The notes below the pieces were generated by a model. It searched no databases, was not told the DNA's origin, and saw nothing but the letters and a program-made list of their open reading frames with translations. This document shows positions 28,201-35,672 of a DNA stretch of 64,000 bases, in pieces. Both the position numbers and the translations under genes were made by a program. The DNA comes from JBKQVT01 sp963727245 (GTDB taxonomy: Bacteria; Planctomycetota; Planctomycetia; Pirellulales; Thermoguttaceae). The first letter of the stretch is position 1. Each line of letters starts with the position of its first letter. The stretch is from contig CAVSFO010000001.1 in the NCBI GenBank assembly GCA_963727245.1, forward strand, positions 620,001 through 684,000. Direction: 5' to 3'.

Positions 28201-29222
28201 AGACCGGAAAGCCCCGCCAACAGCCGCTCGTAGAAGGCGTCGCGATAGACCGCGATCTGCTGCACCAGCTTCACCAGGGTGACGCTCGAATCGTGGGCCT
28301 CCGGCCGATTGCCGCTGATGCCGGAACCCATCAACATCGTGCCGGCCAGCACCGCCGACTCCTCGAAGAGGATCTCCTCGTAGGGCACATCGCCGCGCTC
28401 GGCCAGGCGCTCCAGCATGGCGTCCAGCGAGATCTGCTGCACGACGAAACGGCGGCAACGTCCCGAGTTGTCCAGCTTCCCCAGGTCCCACTGCCCGAAC
28501 AAGTAGTTGGGCCGCTTGTTGACCGGGTGGTCGAAGTCGTAGGCGCGGGGATCGACGGCCAACTCATCCAACAGCGCCGGATCGAACATGGCCTCCAGCA
28601 GCAGCATCGGATCGGTCGCCTCCAGGATGGCCATCGCCCCCTGGACGAGGTCGTGATAGCGGCCCACGGCCACGCCCGCCCCGCGAATCCACAGCGGGAT
28701 GGGACGCACCCATTCGTGCGCGTAAGGCTGGATCTTCTGCTGCGTGCGGAGCACGGCGACCGGGCGGTGGCCCAGGTAATCGTTGAGGTGATTGAGGGCC
28801 CCGGCGACGATCCGATCGACCTGGTCCCAGGGCCCGCCTTGCTGCAACACCGCCTCGAAGCAGCGGCCGAGAAAGAAGGGCTCCAGCAGGGCCTCGTCGC
28901 TCTGGTGGAACAACAGGTCGCGATGGAACTGGCGATAGGCCCCCGGCAGGCGATCGAAGACCAGCGCCAGGACCGCCTCCGCCTGGTCGGTCTGCCGGAA
29001 GGCATCGGAGCGGCCGCGAAGGTCCCCCAGCGCCGTCCGCAGCACGGTGGCGACGGACTGCCAGACCGGCATGGCCTTTTCCCTTTGTCCCGCAACCAGG
29101 CCGAACAGGCCGTTGAAGTTGCCGAGAAAGCGGGGGTCCGGCGCGCCAGACGAGAAGTTCAGGTATCCGAGCACGTCGGAGGCGAGTTTCAGGGTATCCT
29201 GACCTGGCTGCATGCGTTCCAC
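25218..29222 (-). CDS. very large conserved protein of unknown function (1334 aa)
   Basis: 1334 residues, no signal peptide or membrane helix that I can see, predicted almost all helical (long runs such as VVQQISLDAMLERLAERG, ALLEEVEDLLRRAIECG, RRLLGYLPRLGLLAETTQLIETI). Leu/Ala/Glu-rich helices of 20-30 residues in series suggest a TPR- or HEAT-like solenoid, but no canonical repeat is obvious. An acidic linker (EEQGEEAEEDDAEG, about residue 690) divides it. Around residue 640 an in-frame palindromic repeat adds APAGAPGVSPEI. The last 120 residues are Pro-rich, then coiled-coil-like. I recall long proteins of this kind in planctomycetes only as hypotheticals. The ATG of MERMQPGQD is in front of a normal reading frame with uniform GC3. 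Confidence 0.75.
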   Translation of the reverse strand: MERMQPGQDTLKLASDVLGYLNFSSGAPDPRFLGNFNGLFGLVAGQREKAMPVWQSVATVLRTALGDLRGRSDAFRQTDQAEAVLALVFDRLPGAYRQFHRDLLFHQSDEALLEPFFLGRCFEAVLQQGGPWDQVDRIVAGALNHLNDYLGHRPVAVLRTQQKIQPYAHEWVRPIPLWIRGAGVAVGRYHDLVQGAMAILEATDPMLLLEAMFDPALLDELAVDPRAYDFDHPVNKRPNYLFGQWDLGKLDNSGRCRRFVVQQISLDAMLERLAERGDVPYEEILFEESAVLAGTMLMGSGISGNRPEAHDSSVTLVKLVQQIAVYRDAFYERLLAGLSGLHAERLQAEALALRQPLGGARQHFNQHLARRRAEQLQHVNLAQLFSRMGYTEAAARQVRVVPVASARMKCDMYCRLTTAQFQMEAGQLLPAAALLEEVEDLLRRAIECGALVDPWNILGFGGQYSLFPAPENSVYDHRVDELIGLVGEIFAAYVQIEKEAAAAGNVAVQEAMSLRLEALAVWWDKFATTEVSSIEGISGRQTRESADHVAAALQAWQRAGTAAGDLAFWRDHAEQFRSPKAYALVVDALLEHRDPVAAMALLVQWLSQAGEIPLIEEGYSFYDLTLDWMAELWNTAAPAGAPGVSPEITAAPDRWALSRKFLDYLEANAEQYWQVPQFELAAGEPDGEEQGEEAEEDDAEGLFQAAYEEMSFRDSTDDGFEGEMLEGGQDPADIELVMEAERIFRRLTFLGTLAQLWKMAAVASAAAAYGGPERDQALGGWLSQVTINRKRLLELLSAVHRYRILPPRGTQESLVEYDHRRGIKETLLEQIIAATVETEDAGRLIRALMAVPPPGDETNRWQRPVEETLRAMLRGDVAGVRRQWSDLLAALSQQSLLYVALDRGGNPLRIVASRSLQGMLRRLLGYLPRLGLLAETTQLIETIQEMELSHPVGAGAITEFDRMFKIGCKAVVRALVLASRSWRLPKGAFASNRRDAELIDFLEPTIEALLRCWLVHSRGVRLSVLETVSEKKSWQGLKQFIERYGHDLFTQRFMMLGNLRAIRHQGVDAYLESLLEEPDAEEQFRMVAELDGPLPREDAVRWLGLALEAVVENYAEYIDYNSTTTQSDRGEMLYTLLDYLRLRTSYDLVAWKLQPVVLAHDVLVRCGCEAAAESWRQAVTDRTADIADEHLKRFARLNRKYGMRLPSIAERLEERFLRPLEVDQLCALVQPAIEELRAAVSAEPNPPPAAKGPAPAARPGAFRRLEEGIAKFTREISGAGFDLPSWLEALQQEVDRVQSQAAEEEELPGPELPVPQILLSREEVRRQVRAIHGG
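27284..27312. repeat. palindromic unit CCGGGCTCACGCCCGG in frame in the 1334-aa gene
   Basis: The unit CTCCGGGCTCACGCCCGGGG matches the intergenic pair at 40920-41008 (CCCCGGGCGTGAGCCCGG). It keeps the frame and adds about nine residues at the junction of two helices. Confidence 0.75.
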
Positions 29223-29276
29223 CGGCCGTCATTCCAGGGGGGATCAATCGGTAGTAACCAGGCTATTGCAAGCTCC

Positions 29277-29394
29277 TCCCCTCTCCCTCTGGGAGAGGGG
29301 CCGGGGGTGAGGGCATGGGGCCAACGCCCAAACACGGCAAGGCGTTTTTCGATTCAAAGCCCTCACCCTGACCCTCTCCCGGAGGGAGAGGGGA
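29277..29394. repeat. inverted pair of CCCCTCTCCC...GGGAGAGGGG units
   Basis: The left unit (29277-29314) reads TCCCCTCTCCCTCTGGGAGA and on to GGGGGTGAGGGC. The right unit (29359-29394) is its inverse, GCCCTCACCCTGACCCTCTC and on to GGAGAGGGGA. The pair separates the divergent 1334-residue and PQQ genes. A single copy lies at 11949-11985. Confidence 0.85.
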
Positions 29395-29542
29395 CCTTGA
29401 ATCCACAATTTGCAAAAGTCCAGCGCTAATCTTCAATCACAGTAACAAGTTACGCCCGGCATTGCAACTTGGATGCTTTTCCCGTGCCTTTGGATTATGA
29501 TAGAGTGATCCCGAGTTGTGGTCCGTGGAGAGGAGGGTGCCG

Positions 29543-31036
29543 ATGCGACTGGTTCTTGGTGCGATGGTCCTGGCGGTCACGTTCATGCCAGGCAGCCGGC
29601 TAGGGGCTGCCATCAGGGACGGCATCATTTCCGAGCCTGCCGCCGCGCAGCACGGCATGGCCCGGCCTTGGGGGGTGCAGATCGAAATGGACCGCTCCCG
29701 CAGCCGCGTCCGCGACATGGCCCTGTACGAGGGCACGCTCTACGTGCAGACCAACCGGGCGAACATTTCCGCCCTCGATGCCGAGACGGGCCATCAACTC
29801 TGGGCGAAGGTGATCGGCCGGCCGGACTTTCCCAGTGTGCCCCTGGTGATCGACGGCGATTTGCTGGCCACGATCAACGGCTCGGAGATTTATGTCTGCA
29901 ATCGTTACAATGGCGAACTGCTGTACCAGAACAGGATCGCCGGCTCCCCCAACGGCAGTCCCGCGCTGAGCGACGACCTGATTTTCGTTCCCACCGCCGC
30001 CGGAGCGGTGTTGGCCTATCGCCTGGAGCTGCAGGGCGACGCGAGGATCGACTTGGGCACGAGCAAGAGGGAATTGAGCCCCGAGGAAAAGGTGGCCACC
30101 GAGTCCTATCGCCGCGCCAATCTGCGGCTCCGCCAGGACCACAACACGCCGACCGTCTGCCAGTCCAAGGGACGGGCCTGTGTGCAGCCCCTGGTCGTCA
30201 GGCAAGATCGCGAAGAGGAAATCATCGCCTGGCCGACGGATCGGGGCGTCTTGAGCGTCGCCCGCGTCGATCGCCGCGACCTGGGCGTAATGACCCTCAA
30301 GTACGAGGTGCGGACCGACGCCGCCATCCTTGCCAAGCTCGCCTACTTGCCGCCGGACCCCAAAGTCCGCGGCGACGTGGGCGTGCTGTTTGCCACCTCC
30401 ACCAACGGCTACATCTATGCCGTGTCGGAAAAACGCGGCGACATGTTGTGGAAGTACCCCACCTCGGAACCGCTCTACCAGCCGCCCGCCGTGGTCGATG
30501 ACCACATCTTCGTCGTCAGCCAACTCGGCGGCATGTTTTGCTGCCAGGCCAGGACCGGCAAGCAACTCTGGTGGGTCCCCGAGGTCATGCAGTTTGTCGC
30601 CGTCAGCAAGCAGCGGGTGTACGCCGCCGACAGGGCGGGGCGAACCCAGGTCTTCGACCTCAAGACCGGCACGCGGTTGGACGTCCTGTCCACCGAGTTG
30701 TTGCCGATCAAGCTGTTCAACTCCCAGACCGATCGTCTCTACCTGGTCACCGACACCGGCCTGGTCCAATGCCTCCATGAAATCGAACAAACCAAGCCGA
30801 TTCTTCACGGCGAGGACCGCAAACTGCAGCCGGTGGAGGAGCCGGAGAAACACGCCGTCAAGAAACCCAAGGGCGGGGGCGAACATGCGGAACCCAAGCC
30901 CCGGCCGACGCCGAAACCCAAGGCCCCCCCCGGCGACAAGCCCGCCAAAGCGCCCAAGAACCTCAAGGATAAACCGGCCAAGAAGGGCGCCAAGGCCGTC
31001 AAGGAGGACGAAGACGCCGGCGCAGCGGGCAACTGA
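29543..31036 (+). CDS. exported PQQ-type propeller protein with Lys/Pro-rich tail
   Basis: 497 residues. It starts MRLVLGAMVLAVTFMPGSRL, a signal peptide, with GAGGAGGG ideally placed upstream. Residues about 40-410 show beta-propeller blades: ALYEGTLYVQTNRANISALD, AETGHQLWAKV, NRYNGELLYQNRIAGSPNGS, TSTNGYIYAVSEKRGDMLW and ARTGKQLWW. This is a PQQ-like quinoprotein fold, probably a periplasmic scaffold. The last 80 residues are a low-complexity basic tail of KPKGGGEHAEPKPRPTPKPK type, ending in acidic residues. It is not repeat-array encoded and may bind nucleic acid or cell-wall polymer. Confidence 0.8.
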   Translation: MRLVLGAMVLAVTFMPGSRLGAAIRDGIISEPAAAQHGMARPWGVQIEMDRSRSRVRDMALYEGTLYVQTNRANISALDAETGHQLWAKVIGRPDFPSVPLVIDGDLLATINGSEIYVCNRYNGELLYQNRIAGSPNGSPALSDDLIFVPTAAGAVLAYRLELQGDARIDLGTSKRELSPEEKVATESYRRANLRLRQDHNTPTVCQSKGRACVQPLVVRQDREEEIIAWPTDRGVLSVARVDRRDLGVMTLKYEVRTDAAILAKLAYLPPDPKVRGDVGVLFATSTNGYIYAVSEKRGDMLWKYPTSEPLYQPPAVVDDHIFVVSQLGGMFCCQARTGKQLWWVPEVMQFVAVSKQRVYAADRAGRTQVFDLKTGTRLDVLSTELLPIKLFNSQTDRLYLVTDTGLVQCLHEIEQTKPILHGEDRKLQPVEEPEKHAVKKPKGGGEHAEPKPRPTPKPKAPPGDKPAKAPKNLKDKPAKKGAKAVKEDEDAGAAGN

Positions 31037-31104
31037 TCCGCCGGCGCGGTTGACATTTCGCCCAAAACCGCTAGGGTAGTGGTTCACGGACGGGGACTGG
31101 TCGC

Positions 31105-31131
31105 CTGCCACGGCTGCGTCAGCCGTGCTGG
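31105..31131. repeat. palindromic unit CACGGCTG-CGT-CAGCCGTG
   Basis: An 8-bp perfect stem with flanking GCC/GGC pairs, 80 bp before purH. It may serve as terminator of the PQQ gene or be a single copy of another palindromic family. Confidence 0.6.
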
Positions 31132-31209
31132 CCGGGCGCGGAAAGGCCCGCGCCGCCATTTTGGGCTTGGCCGCGGCGCCAGGACTCCCCGCCGCTGGAA
31201 GTATCCCCC

Positions 31210-32778
31210 ATGCAGTCGCCTCGTATTCAACGCGCGCTGATCAGCGTCAGCGACAAGCTCGGCCTGGCCGATTTCGCCCGCGGACTGGTCGCCGCCGGCG
31301 TGGACATCTATAGCACCGGCGGCACCCGCAAACACCTGCAAAGCGAAGGCATCGCCGTCTGCGACGTCGCCGATTACACCGGCTGGCCGGAAATGATGGA
31401 CGGGCGGCTCAAGACGCTCCATCCCAAGGTCCACGGCGGCATCCTCTGCCGCCACGACAATCCCCAGGACATGAAGTCGGCGGCCGAGCACGGCATCCTC
31501 ACCTTCGAGCTGGTCGTCGTGAACCTCTATCCCTTCGAGGCCACCATCCCGCGTCCCGGCGTGACGCTCGGCGAGGCCATCGAGCAGATCGACATCGGCG
31601 GGCCCGCCCTGGTCCGCGCGGCGGCCAAGAACCATGCCTTCACCACCATCGCCACCGACGCCCAGCAGTATTCGCTCATCCTCGACCAGGTGGCCGCCCG
31701 CGGCTGCACCACGCTGGAATTGCGCCGCCAACTGGCCGGCGAAGCCTTCGTCCACACGGCCGCCTACGACCGGGTGATTGCCGACTATTTCGCCGGCGCC
31801 GCTGCCGCCGGTCCCTTCCCCGCCGCTTTGCACCTGGGCCTGAAGCGCAGGTGCGTGCTGCGCTACGGTGAAAACCCTCACCAGCAGGCGGCCCTCTATG
31901 GCGACGCCCGCGCCGCCGGCGCCAACCTCGTCACCGCCAGGCAACTCCACGGCAAGGAGCTGTCCTTCAACAACCTCCTGGATCTCGATAGCGCGCTGGC
32001 CGTCGTCCGCGATTTCGACGCCCCGGCCGCGGCGGTCATCAAACACAACAACCCCTGCGGCGCCGCCGTGGCCGACCGCCTGGACGAGGCCCTCCGCCGC
32101 GCCCTGGCCGGCGATCCCCTCAGCGCCTTCGGCTCCGTGCTGGCGATGAACCGCCGCGTCGATGCCGCCACGGCCGAGGTGCTCAGCGCCCCGGGCCTGT
32201 TCGTCGAGGCCATCGTCGCTCCCGATTTCGAGCCCCAAGCCCTGGAAATCCTCACCACCAAACCCAAGTGGAAGGCCAACGTGCGGCTGATGAAGGTCGG
32301 CGACCTGGACCGCCCCACGCCCCACTGGACCTATCGGCGCCTCGAAGGCGGCATGCTCGTGCAAGAGGCCGACGTGCTCCCCGATCCGGAAGATCAATGG
32401 AAAGTCGTCACCGACACCGCGCCCGCCGCCGCACAAATGGCCGACCTGCGGCTGGCCTGGGCGATCGTGCGGCACGTCAAGTCGAACGCCATCGTGGTTG
32501 CCAAGGACCTGATGTTGCTGGGCACCGGCGCCGGGCAGATGAGCCGCGTCGATTCCGTCGAGATCGCCATCCGCAAGGCCGGCGATCGGGTGCGGGGCTC
32601 GGTGCTGGCCTCCGACGCCTTCTTCCCCTTCCCTGACTCGATCGAGGCCGCGGCGGCCGCCGGCGTGACCGCCGTTATCCAGCCCGGCGGCTCCCGCAAT
32701 GACGACCAGTGCATCGCCGCCTGCAATCGCCACGGGCTGCCGATGATCTTCACCGGCCGCCGGCACTTCAAACATTAA
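31210..32778 (+). CDS. purH: bifunctional AICAR transformylase/IMP cyclohydrolase
   Basis: A 522-residue PurH, normal length, catalysing the last two steps of IMP synthesis. The N-terminal cyclohydrolase domain has RALISVSDKLGL, YSTGGTRKHL, DGRLKTLHPKVHGGIL and QIDIGGPALVRAAAKNH. The C-terminal transformylase has RYGENPHQQAALY, FNNLLDLDSALAVV, the catalytic KHNNPCG (Lys-His) and SRVDSVEIAIRKAG, ending ACNRHGLPMIFTGRRHFKH. It uses 10-formyl-THF, linking to the folate gene at 39108. AICAR also comes from the HisF reaction. Upstream is the palindromic unit; downstream the repeat block leads directly into trpC. Confidence 0.97.
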   Translation: MQSPRIQRALISVSDKLGLADFARGLVAAGVDIYSTGGTRKHLQSEGIAVCDVADYTGWPEMMDGRLKTLHPKVHGGILCRHDNPQDMKSAAEHGILTFELVVVNLYPFEATIPRPGVTLGEAIEQIDIGGPALVRAAAKNHAFTTIATDAQQYSLILDQVAARGCTTLELRRQLAGEAFVHTAAYDRVIADYFAGAAAAGPFPAALHLGLKRRCVLRYGENPHQQAALYGDARAAGANLVTARQLHGKELSFNNLLDLDSALAVVRDFDAPAAAVIKHNNPCGAAVADRLDEALRRALAGDPLSAFGSVLAMNRRVDAATAEVLSAPGLFVEAIVAPDFEPQALEILTTKPKWKANVRLMKVGDLDRPTPHWTYRRLEGGMLVQEADVLPDPEDQWKVVTDTAPAAAQMADLRLAWAIVRHVKSNAIVVAKDLMLLGTGAGQMSRVDSVEIAIRKAGDRVRGSVLASDAFFPFPDSIEAAAAAGVTAVIQPGGSRNDDQCIAACNRHGLPMIFTGRRHFKH

Positions 32779-32779
32779 C

Positions 32780-32868
32780 AAGGATGAAGGATCAAGGATA
32801 AAGGATGAAGGAGGCGCGGTCCGGTCATCCTTTATCCTTTATCCTTTATCCTTTCCCTGGCCCCTGGT
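32780..32868. repeat. inverted pair of GGATGAA/GGATAAA heptamer arrays
   Basis: 32780-32813 is an AAGGATGA/AAGGATAA array, and 32824-32855 is its complement (CATCCTTTATCCTTTATCC), followed by CCCTGGCCCCTGGT touching the ATG of trpC. The whole purH-trpC gap is repeat, and there is no Shine-Dalgarno site before trpC. Confidence 0.9.
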
Positions 32869-33699
32869 ATGGCCACTGTTCTTGACCAGATTGTTGCCCA
32901 GAAGCGGCGTGAAGTCGCGGCCGCCGCAAGCGGCGTCTCCGCCGATCAGTTGCGCCGTCAACTGGCCGCCGCGCCGCCGCCGCGGGATTTCCTGGCCGCC
33001 CTGGCCGGCGGCCGACCCATCCGGCTGATCGCCGAAGTGAAGAAGGCCAGCCCCTCGCGGGGCGTCCTCCGCGCCGACTTCCAGCCCGTGGAAATCGCCC
33101 AAGTCTACCAGCGGCACGGGGCCGCTTGCGTCAGCGTGCTCACCGATGAGACGTTTTTCCAGGGCGGTCTCGACCACTTGCGGCAGGTCCGCGCGGCGGT
33201 CGATCTGCCCGTACTGCGTAAAGATTTCATCATCGACTCCTACCAGGTCTTGCAATCCCGCGCCGCCGGCGCCGACGCCGTGCTCCTGATCGCCGAGTGT
33301 CTCGACGACGAACTGCTCCGCCGGCTGCACGACGAGATCGTCGCGTTGGGCATGACGCCGCTGGTCGAATTGTACGAGCCGGCGAATCTGCCGCGGGTGC
33401 TGGCCGCCGGCGCCCGGCTGGTGGGCATCAACAACCGCGACCTCCGCACCTTCCACGCCGAGCTGGAGCACACGCTCCATTTGCGCGGGCAGATTCCCCC
33501 GGATCGCCTGGTGGTGGGCGAAAGCGGCATTCGCACCCGCGCCGACGCGTTGCGGCTGGAGGCCGCCGGCGTCGCTGCCATGCTCGTCGGCGAGACGCTG
33601 GTGACCCGGCGCGACATCGGCGCCGCCGTGGATGAACTGCTGGGAACCAGGGACCAGGGGCCGGGGGCCAGGGGCCAGGGGGATTGCAGGGAGGCGTGA
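32869..33699 (+). CDS. trpC: indole-3-glycerol phosphate synthase
   Basis: TrpC closes the indole ring from CdRP in tryptophan synthesis. 276 residues. TIM-barrel motifs: LIAEVKKASPSRGVLRADF (catalytic Lys), VLTDETFFQGG, LPVLRKDFIIDSYQVLQSRA (catalytic Lys and Asp), GADAVLLIAECL, LVELYEPANLPRVL, GINNRDLRTF, LVVGESGIRTRAD and AAMLVGETLV. The family ends soon after that; the last 18 residues (GTRDQGPGARGQGDCREA) are encoded by a GGGCCAG heptamer array at 33647-33685, so the natural stop has been displaced. The start is ATG directly behind another repeat array. No other trp gene is adjacent. Confidence 0.95.
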   Translation: MATVLDQIVAQKRREVAAAASGVSADQLRRQLAAAPPPRDFLAALAGGRPIRLIAEVKKASPSRGVLRADFQPVEIAQVYQRHGAACVSVLTDETFFQGGLDHLRQVRAAVDLPVLRKDFIIDSYQVLQSRAAGADAVLLIAECLDDELLRRLHDEIVALGMTPLVELYEPANLPRVLAAGARLVGINNRDLRTFHAELEHTLHLRGQIPPDRLVVGESGIRTRADALRLEAAGVAAMLVGETLVTRRDIGAAVDELLGTRDQGPGARGQGDCREA

Positions 33700-33781
33700 A
33701 GCCGTCCTGGCGTATCCTTTTTTCTCCGCGTCGCCGTGGTAGAATAGGGGTAGAAGGTCAGGGGGAGGAAAGGAAATCAAC

Positions 33782-34120
33782 ATGTCCGAACCGGTTGCCG
33801 TCGCGCATATTGAGTCGAAGTCCGGGGTCTGCGGCGGGAAGCCCTGCGTTGCGGGGACCCGCATCCGCGTCCAGGACATCATGGTCTGGCACGAGTTGCA
33901 GGGACTCTCGCCCGAGGAAATCGTAACGCAGTTCCCCCAGTTGAGTCTCGCCGACGTCCATGCCGCCTTGGCCTATTACCACGACCATCGCGAGGAAATC
34001 CAGCGGCAGATGAGAGAGGCGGAGGAGTTCGTCGGTGCGATGCGGGCGGCCAACCCCTCGCTGCTCCGGCAAAAGCTCTCGGGCAAGGAGGCCGGCGATG
34101 CTCAAGTTCCATCTGGATGA
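33782..34120 (+). CDS. DUF433 antitoxin-like protein
   Basis: A 112-residue DUF433 (PF04255) protein: HIESKSGVCGGKPCVAGTRI, then RVQDIMVWHELQGLSPEEIV, QFPQLSLADVHAALAYYHDH. This small helix-turn-helix family is the usual partner of DUF5615/PIN-like toxins and is taken to be the DNA-binding antitoxin. GAGGAAAGG precedes the ATG, and a weak TATTTT-type AT stretch near 33715 may be the promoter. The 3' end overlaps the toxin gene by 23 bp in another frame. Confidence 0.88.
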   Translation: MSEPVAVAHIESKSGVCGGKPCVAGTRIRVQDIMVWHELQGLSPEEIVTQFPQLSLADVHAALAYYHDHREEIQRQMREAEEFVGAMRAANPSLLRQKLSGKEAGDAQVPSG

Positions 34121-34424
34121 ACACATTCACCCCGCCATTGCTTCCGGCCTCCGGCGGCGGGGCATTGATGTCACCACGACGGTGGAAGCTGGCCTTCGGG
34201 GCGAGGACGACACGCGGCACATCGCCTTTTCCCTTGCGGAGTCCAGGGTCATTGTGACCCACGACGACGACTTTCTTGCCCTCCACCGGCAGGGCGCGGA
34301 TCATGCCGGCATTGCCTACTGCAATGAAGGCGCTCGCACGATTGGCGAGATGCTGCGCGGACTGTTGCTTATGCACGAATGCTTGGAGCCGGAGGAGATG
34401 CGGCGGCGGGTGGAGTTCCTGTAA
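34098..34424 (+). CDS. DUF5615 PIN-like toxin
   Basis: A 108-residue PIN-like protein of the DUF5615 (Mut7-C-like) type: MLKFHLDEHIHPAIASGLRR with the early acidic pair (D7, E8), GIDVTTTVEAG, and the later acidic set in VIVTHDDDFLALHRQGADHAG. The family is predicted to be a metal-dependent RNase. It overlaps the DUF433 gene, giving a VapBC-like toxin-antitoxin arrangement. Start chosen at MLKFHLDEH, which matches the family's N-terminus; the open frame extends 21 codons upstream but into the partner. Confidence 0.85.
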   Translation: MLKFHLDEHIHPAIASGLRRRGIDVTTTVEAGLRGEDDTRHIAFSLAESRVIVTHDDDFLALHRQGADHAGIAYCNEGARTIGEMLRGLLLMHECLEPEEMRRRVEFL

Positions 34425-34443
34425 ACTGCCGTCGTGCCTGCCT

Positions 34444-35550
34444 TCATCCCTCCGCGATCAGCCGCGCCAGCTTCCGGCCGGTGGTCGAGAGCGGATAGGC
34501 GTCCAATTCATCCGGCCGCAGCCAGCGCAGCGCGGCGGCTTGGATCTTGCCCCGGGCGGCTGAAACATACTCGGCCTCGTAGCACTCCAGCGTAATGCGG
34601 AAGCGCGTGACGCCGTGCTTGTAGGTCTGCAAGTGCCGCCCCATACGGACCCGGACGCCGGTCAGCCGGCGGACGCCGTCGATCAATTGCCTGCCCTCCG
34701 CTTGCGGTTTCGCAGCCGGGCCGTCCAGCGGAAAGCGGGGAAAGTCCCAAAGCCCGGCCCAGCGCCCCCCTTGCGGCCGCTCGACCAAGAGCACGCGGCC
34801 GCGGCGGCGGACGACCACGGCCGCCTCGCGCACCGCACGAGTCGCCGGCTTGGCCTTCGGCGGCGGAATCTGCAACTGCAACCCCTCGGCTTTCGCGCGG
34901 CAGAGCGGCGCCACCGGGCAGACGTCGCAGCGCGGCGCGCGCGGCCGGCAGACCTCGCTGCCCAGCTCCATGAGCGCCTGGTTGAAGCGGCCGGCGCCGC
35001 GCCGCGGCAAGAGCGCGGCGGCCGTGGCCCAGCCGAGCTTCTGCCCGGCCGCCGAGGCGGGGTCGCCCGGCCAGGCCAGCAGGCGGCTGAACAGGCGGCT
35101 GGTGTTGGCCTCCAGGATCGGTTGCGGCTGGTCGAAGGCGATGGAGAGGATGGCCCCGGCCGTGTAGCGGCCGATGCCGGGCAAGCGGCGCAGCTCGTCC
35201 AGCCGGCGGGGGAAGCGGCCGCCGTGACGGCTGCAAATCAGTTGCGCCGCCTGGTGAAGCTGCCGCGCGCGGCGGTAATAGCCCAGCCCTTCCCACAACC
35301 GCAGGACCTCATGCTCGCCCGCCGCGGCGAGCGCCCGCACGCTGGGCAGCGCGGCCAGAAAACGGTCGAAATACGGCTTCACCGTCGCCACCTGCGTCTG
35401 CTGAAGCATGACCTCGCTCAGCCAGACGCGGTAAGGATCGCCGCTGCGCCGCCAGGGCAGATCGCGGGCGTGCCCGGCATACCAGGCCAGCAGCCGACGC
35501 CGGAAACAGGGGAAGGATGAAGGATGAAGGATAAAGGATGAAGGATGCAC
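34444..35550 (-). CDS. mutY: A/G-specific adenine glycosylase with repeat-encoded N-terminus
   Basis: MutY removes adenine opposite 8-oxoguanine. Motifs: RRLLAWYAGHARDLPWRRSG, VMLQQTQVATVKPYFDRF (catalytic Glu in EVMLQQT), the helix-hairpin-helix LRRLPGIGRYTAGAI, VLEANTSRLFSR-type ILEANTSR, the 4Fe-4S cysteines C-x6-C-x2-C-x5-C (VCRPRAPRCDVCPVAPLCRA) and the C-terminal NUDIX-like domain. The residues before FRRRLLAWY (HPSSFILHPSSFPC) are encoded by a CCTTCAT heptamer array, and every possible start lies in it: GTG 35550 (used here), or ATGs further out at 35613 and 35634. The original start has been overrun by repeat. Confidence 0.9.
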   Translation of the reverse strand: MHPSSFILHPSSFPCFRRRLLAWYAGHARDLPWRRSGDPYRVWLSEVMLQQTQVATVKPYFDRFLAALPSVRALAAAGEHEVLRLWEGLGYYRRARQLHQAAQLICSRHGGRFPRRLDELRRLPGIGRYTAGAILSIAFDQPQPILEANTSRLFSRLLAWPGDPASAAGQKLGWATAAALLPRRGAGRFNQALMELGSEVCRPRAPRCDVCPVAPLCRAKAEGLQLQIPPPKAKPATRAVREAAVVVRRRGRVLLVERPQGGRWAGLWDFPRFPLDGPAAKPQAEGRQLIDGVRRLTGVRVRMGRHLQTYKHGVTRFRITLECYEAEYVSAARGKIQAAALRWLRPDELDAYPLSTTGRKLARLIAEG

Positions 35551-35672
35551 AATGAAGGATAAAGGATAAAGGATGAAGGATGAAGGACGACCGGAAGGGT
35601 CTGCGGTGGACATCCTTGATCCTTTATCCTTCATCCTTCCCTGGCCCCTGGCCCCTGGTCCCCGGCCCCTTA
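35511..35672. repeat. heptamer arrays GGATGAA/GGATAAA, inverted copy, then CCCTGGC
   Basis: 35511-35588 holds about eleven GGATGAA/GGATAAA/ACAATGA units. 35611-35640 is the inverted array, and 35638-35672 is CCCCTGGC/CCCTGGT ending at the stop of the next minus-strand gene. The left array encodes the N-terminus of MutY. Confidence 0.9.

Noticed and set aside
24990..29429. Long plus-strand frames opposite the 1334-residue gene
   Set aside because: Same antisense effect; the plus-strand translations have no domains, and the minus-strand gene has a normal composition.
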